Below are positions 5,713 to 6,406 of a stretch of 6,406 nt of DNA, piece after piece. The notes under the pieces are model-generated. The model was not told where the DNA came from. It saw nothing but the letters and a program-made list of their open reading frames with translations, and ran no database searches. The stretch is from SAR116 cluster bacterium (GTDB lineage Bacteria; Pseudomonadota; Alphaproteobacteria; Puniceispirillales; UBA1172): positions 5,570-11,975 of the forward strand of contig NZIT01000121.1 in NCBI GenBank assembly GCA_002691725.1, in the 5' to 3' direction. The stretch's first letter is position 1. The number at the start of each line of letters is the position of its first letter. A program made the position numbers and the translations under genes.

Positions 5713-6406
5713 ATGGCAAGCACATATGATTTTGATCTGATCACCATTGGCGGTGGTTCTGGGGGCGTCAGAGCTAGTCGCATTGCCGCCAACCACGGCG
5801 CAAAGGTGGCGGTTGTTGAGGAAGACCGTTTAGGCGGCACTTGCGTTCTGCGTGGATGTGTGCCGAAAAAGCTGCTTGTATATGGCGCTGGTTTTGCCAG
5901 TGATTTTGCTGATGCGGCTGGCTTTGGCTGGCAGGTATCAGAGCCTGTTCATGATTGGCCTGCCTTAATCAAAGCCAAAAATGATGAACTTGATCGGCTA
6001 GCTGGCATTTACTGCAGCATGCTGGATAATGCCGGAGTCACGGTTATAGAAGGCCGCGGCGTTATCACAGGCGCCCATGAAGTCACGGTCAATGGCAAGA
6101 CATGGACGGCGGAACGTATCCTGATTGCTGTTGGCGGCTGGCCACATATCCTTGATATACCGGGGATGCGTGATCACGCCATTAGCTCAAACGAAGCTTT
6201 GGATTTGCCGCAACGCCCTGATCAGATTGTCATTCATGGAAGCGGTTATATTGCCGTTGAGTTTGCTGGTATATTTGCTGGTTTTGGCACAGAAACGCAT
6301 TTGGTTTTTCGGGCTAGCCAACCCTTGCGCGGATTTGATCCTGATATGCGGCAGGGGCTGATGACGGCGATGCAAGACCGCGGCGTTATCCTTCATGCGG
6401 GGACAA
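5713..6406 (+). CDS. gor: Glutathione reductase, N-terminal half (runs off the window end)
   Basis: The frame is open from ATG 5713 to the last base: 231 residues, roughly half of a typical 450-460-residue enzyme. AGGAG at 5701-5705 lies seven bases upstream. Glutathione reductase is a cytoplasmic FAD homodimer that reduces GSSG to GSH with NADPH. Seen: the FAD-binding Rossmann motif GGGSGG (13-18) with Glu36 ending the second strand; the redox disulfide Cys44/Cys49 in GGTCVLRGCVPKKLLVY (41-57), the pattern of alphaproteobacterial and plant enzymes; ILIAVGG (136-142); and the NADPH domain GSGYIAVEFA (176-185), where Tyr179 matches the gate tyrosine. Arg200 and Arg206 in VFRASQPLRGFD are spaced like E. 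coli Arg198/Arg204, which bind the 2'-phosphate, so NADPH specificity is predicted. Mercuric reductase and dihydrolipoamide dehydrogenase lack this LRGCVPKK plus double-Arg combination. The His-Glu catalytic pair and the dimer interface domain lie beyond the window. Confidence 0.95.
   Translation, partial: MASTYDFDLITIGGGSGGVRASRIAANHGAKVAVVEEDRLGGTCVLRGCVPKKLLVYGAGFASDFADAAGFGWQVSEPVHDWPALIKAKNDELDRLAGIYCSMLDNAGVTVIEGRGVITGAHEVTVNGKTWTAERILIAVGGWPHILDIPGMRDHAISSNEALDLPQRPDQIVIHGSGYIAVEFAGIFAGFGTETHLVFRASQPLRGFDPDMRQGLMTAMQDRGVILHAGT

Noticed and set aside
1..6406. CRISPR array, insertion sequence, tRNA or rRNA
   Set aside because: No repeated spaced units, transposase frame, terminal repeats or cloverleaf pattern were seen on either strand.

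Overview
The window looks like chromosomal DNA of a free-living alphaproteobacterium of moderate G+C (hand-counted coding blocks fall mostly between 40 and 57%). The clues are a type II (RibH2-like) lumazine synthase of the kind known from Brucella and Mesorhizobium, a glutathione reductase with the plant/alphaproteobacterial 'TCVLRGCVPKK' redox motif, and a BisC-like sulfoxide reductase without a signal peptide. A marine group such as SAR116 would fit, but that is a guess from base composition and gene content.

Layout. 1-306: 3' end (or nearly all) of an unrecognised + strand gene. 351-2705: molybdopterin-dependent S-oxide reductase of the BisC/DMSO reductase family. 2706-2793: short leader with a perfect hyphenated palindrome and a possible promoter. 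2794-3222: type II lumazine synthase. 3220-3240: small hairpin between convergent stop codons. 3241-4104 (minus): NADP-type 3-hydroxyisobutyrate dehydrogenase-family protein. 4105-4242: divergent intergenic region with a possible minus-strand promoter. 4243-4884: glutathione S-transferase. 4885-5152: very AT-rich gap with a clear intrinsic terminator at 4956-4984. 5153-5614: small, very acidic, AT-rich gene whose protein resembles CesT-type secretion chaperones in pattern only. 5713 to the end: first half of glutathione reductase.

Functional theme. Several genes fit thiol/sulfoxide redox homeostasis: the Mo enzyme reduces S-oxides (probably biotin or methionine sulfoxide), glutathione reductase regenerates GSH with NADPH and FAD, the GST uses GSH, and lumazine synthase makes the precursor of the FAD needed by glutathione reductase. 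They are not one operon: the minus-strand gene, the terminator and the intergenic gaps split them into at least four transcription units. The odd one out is the acidic AT-rich gene at 5153-5614. I see no CRISPR array, insertion sequence, tRNA or rRNA.
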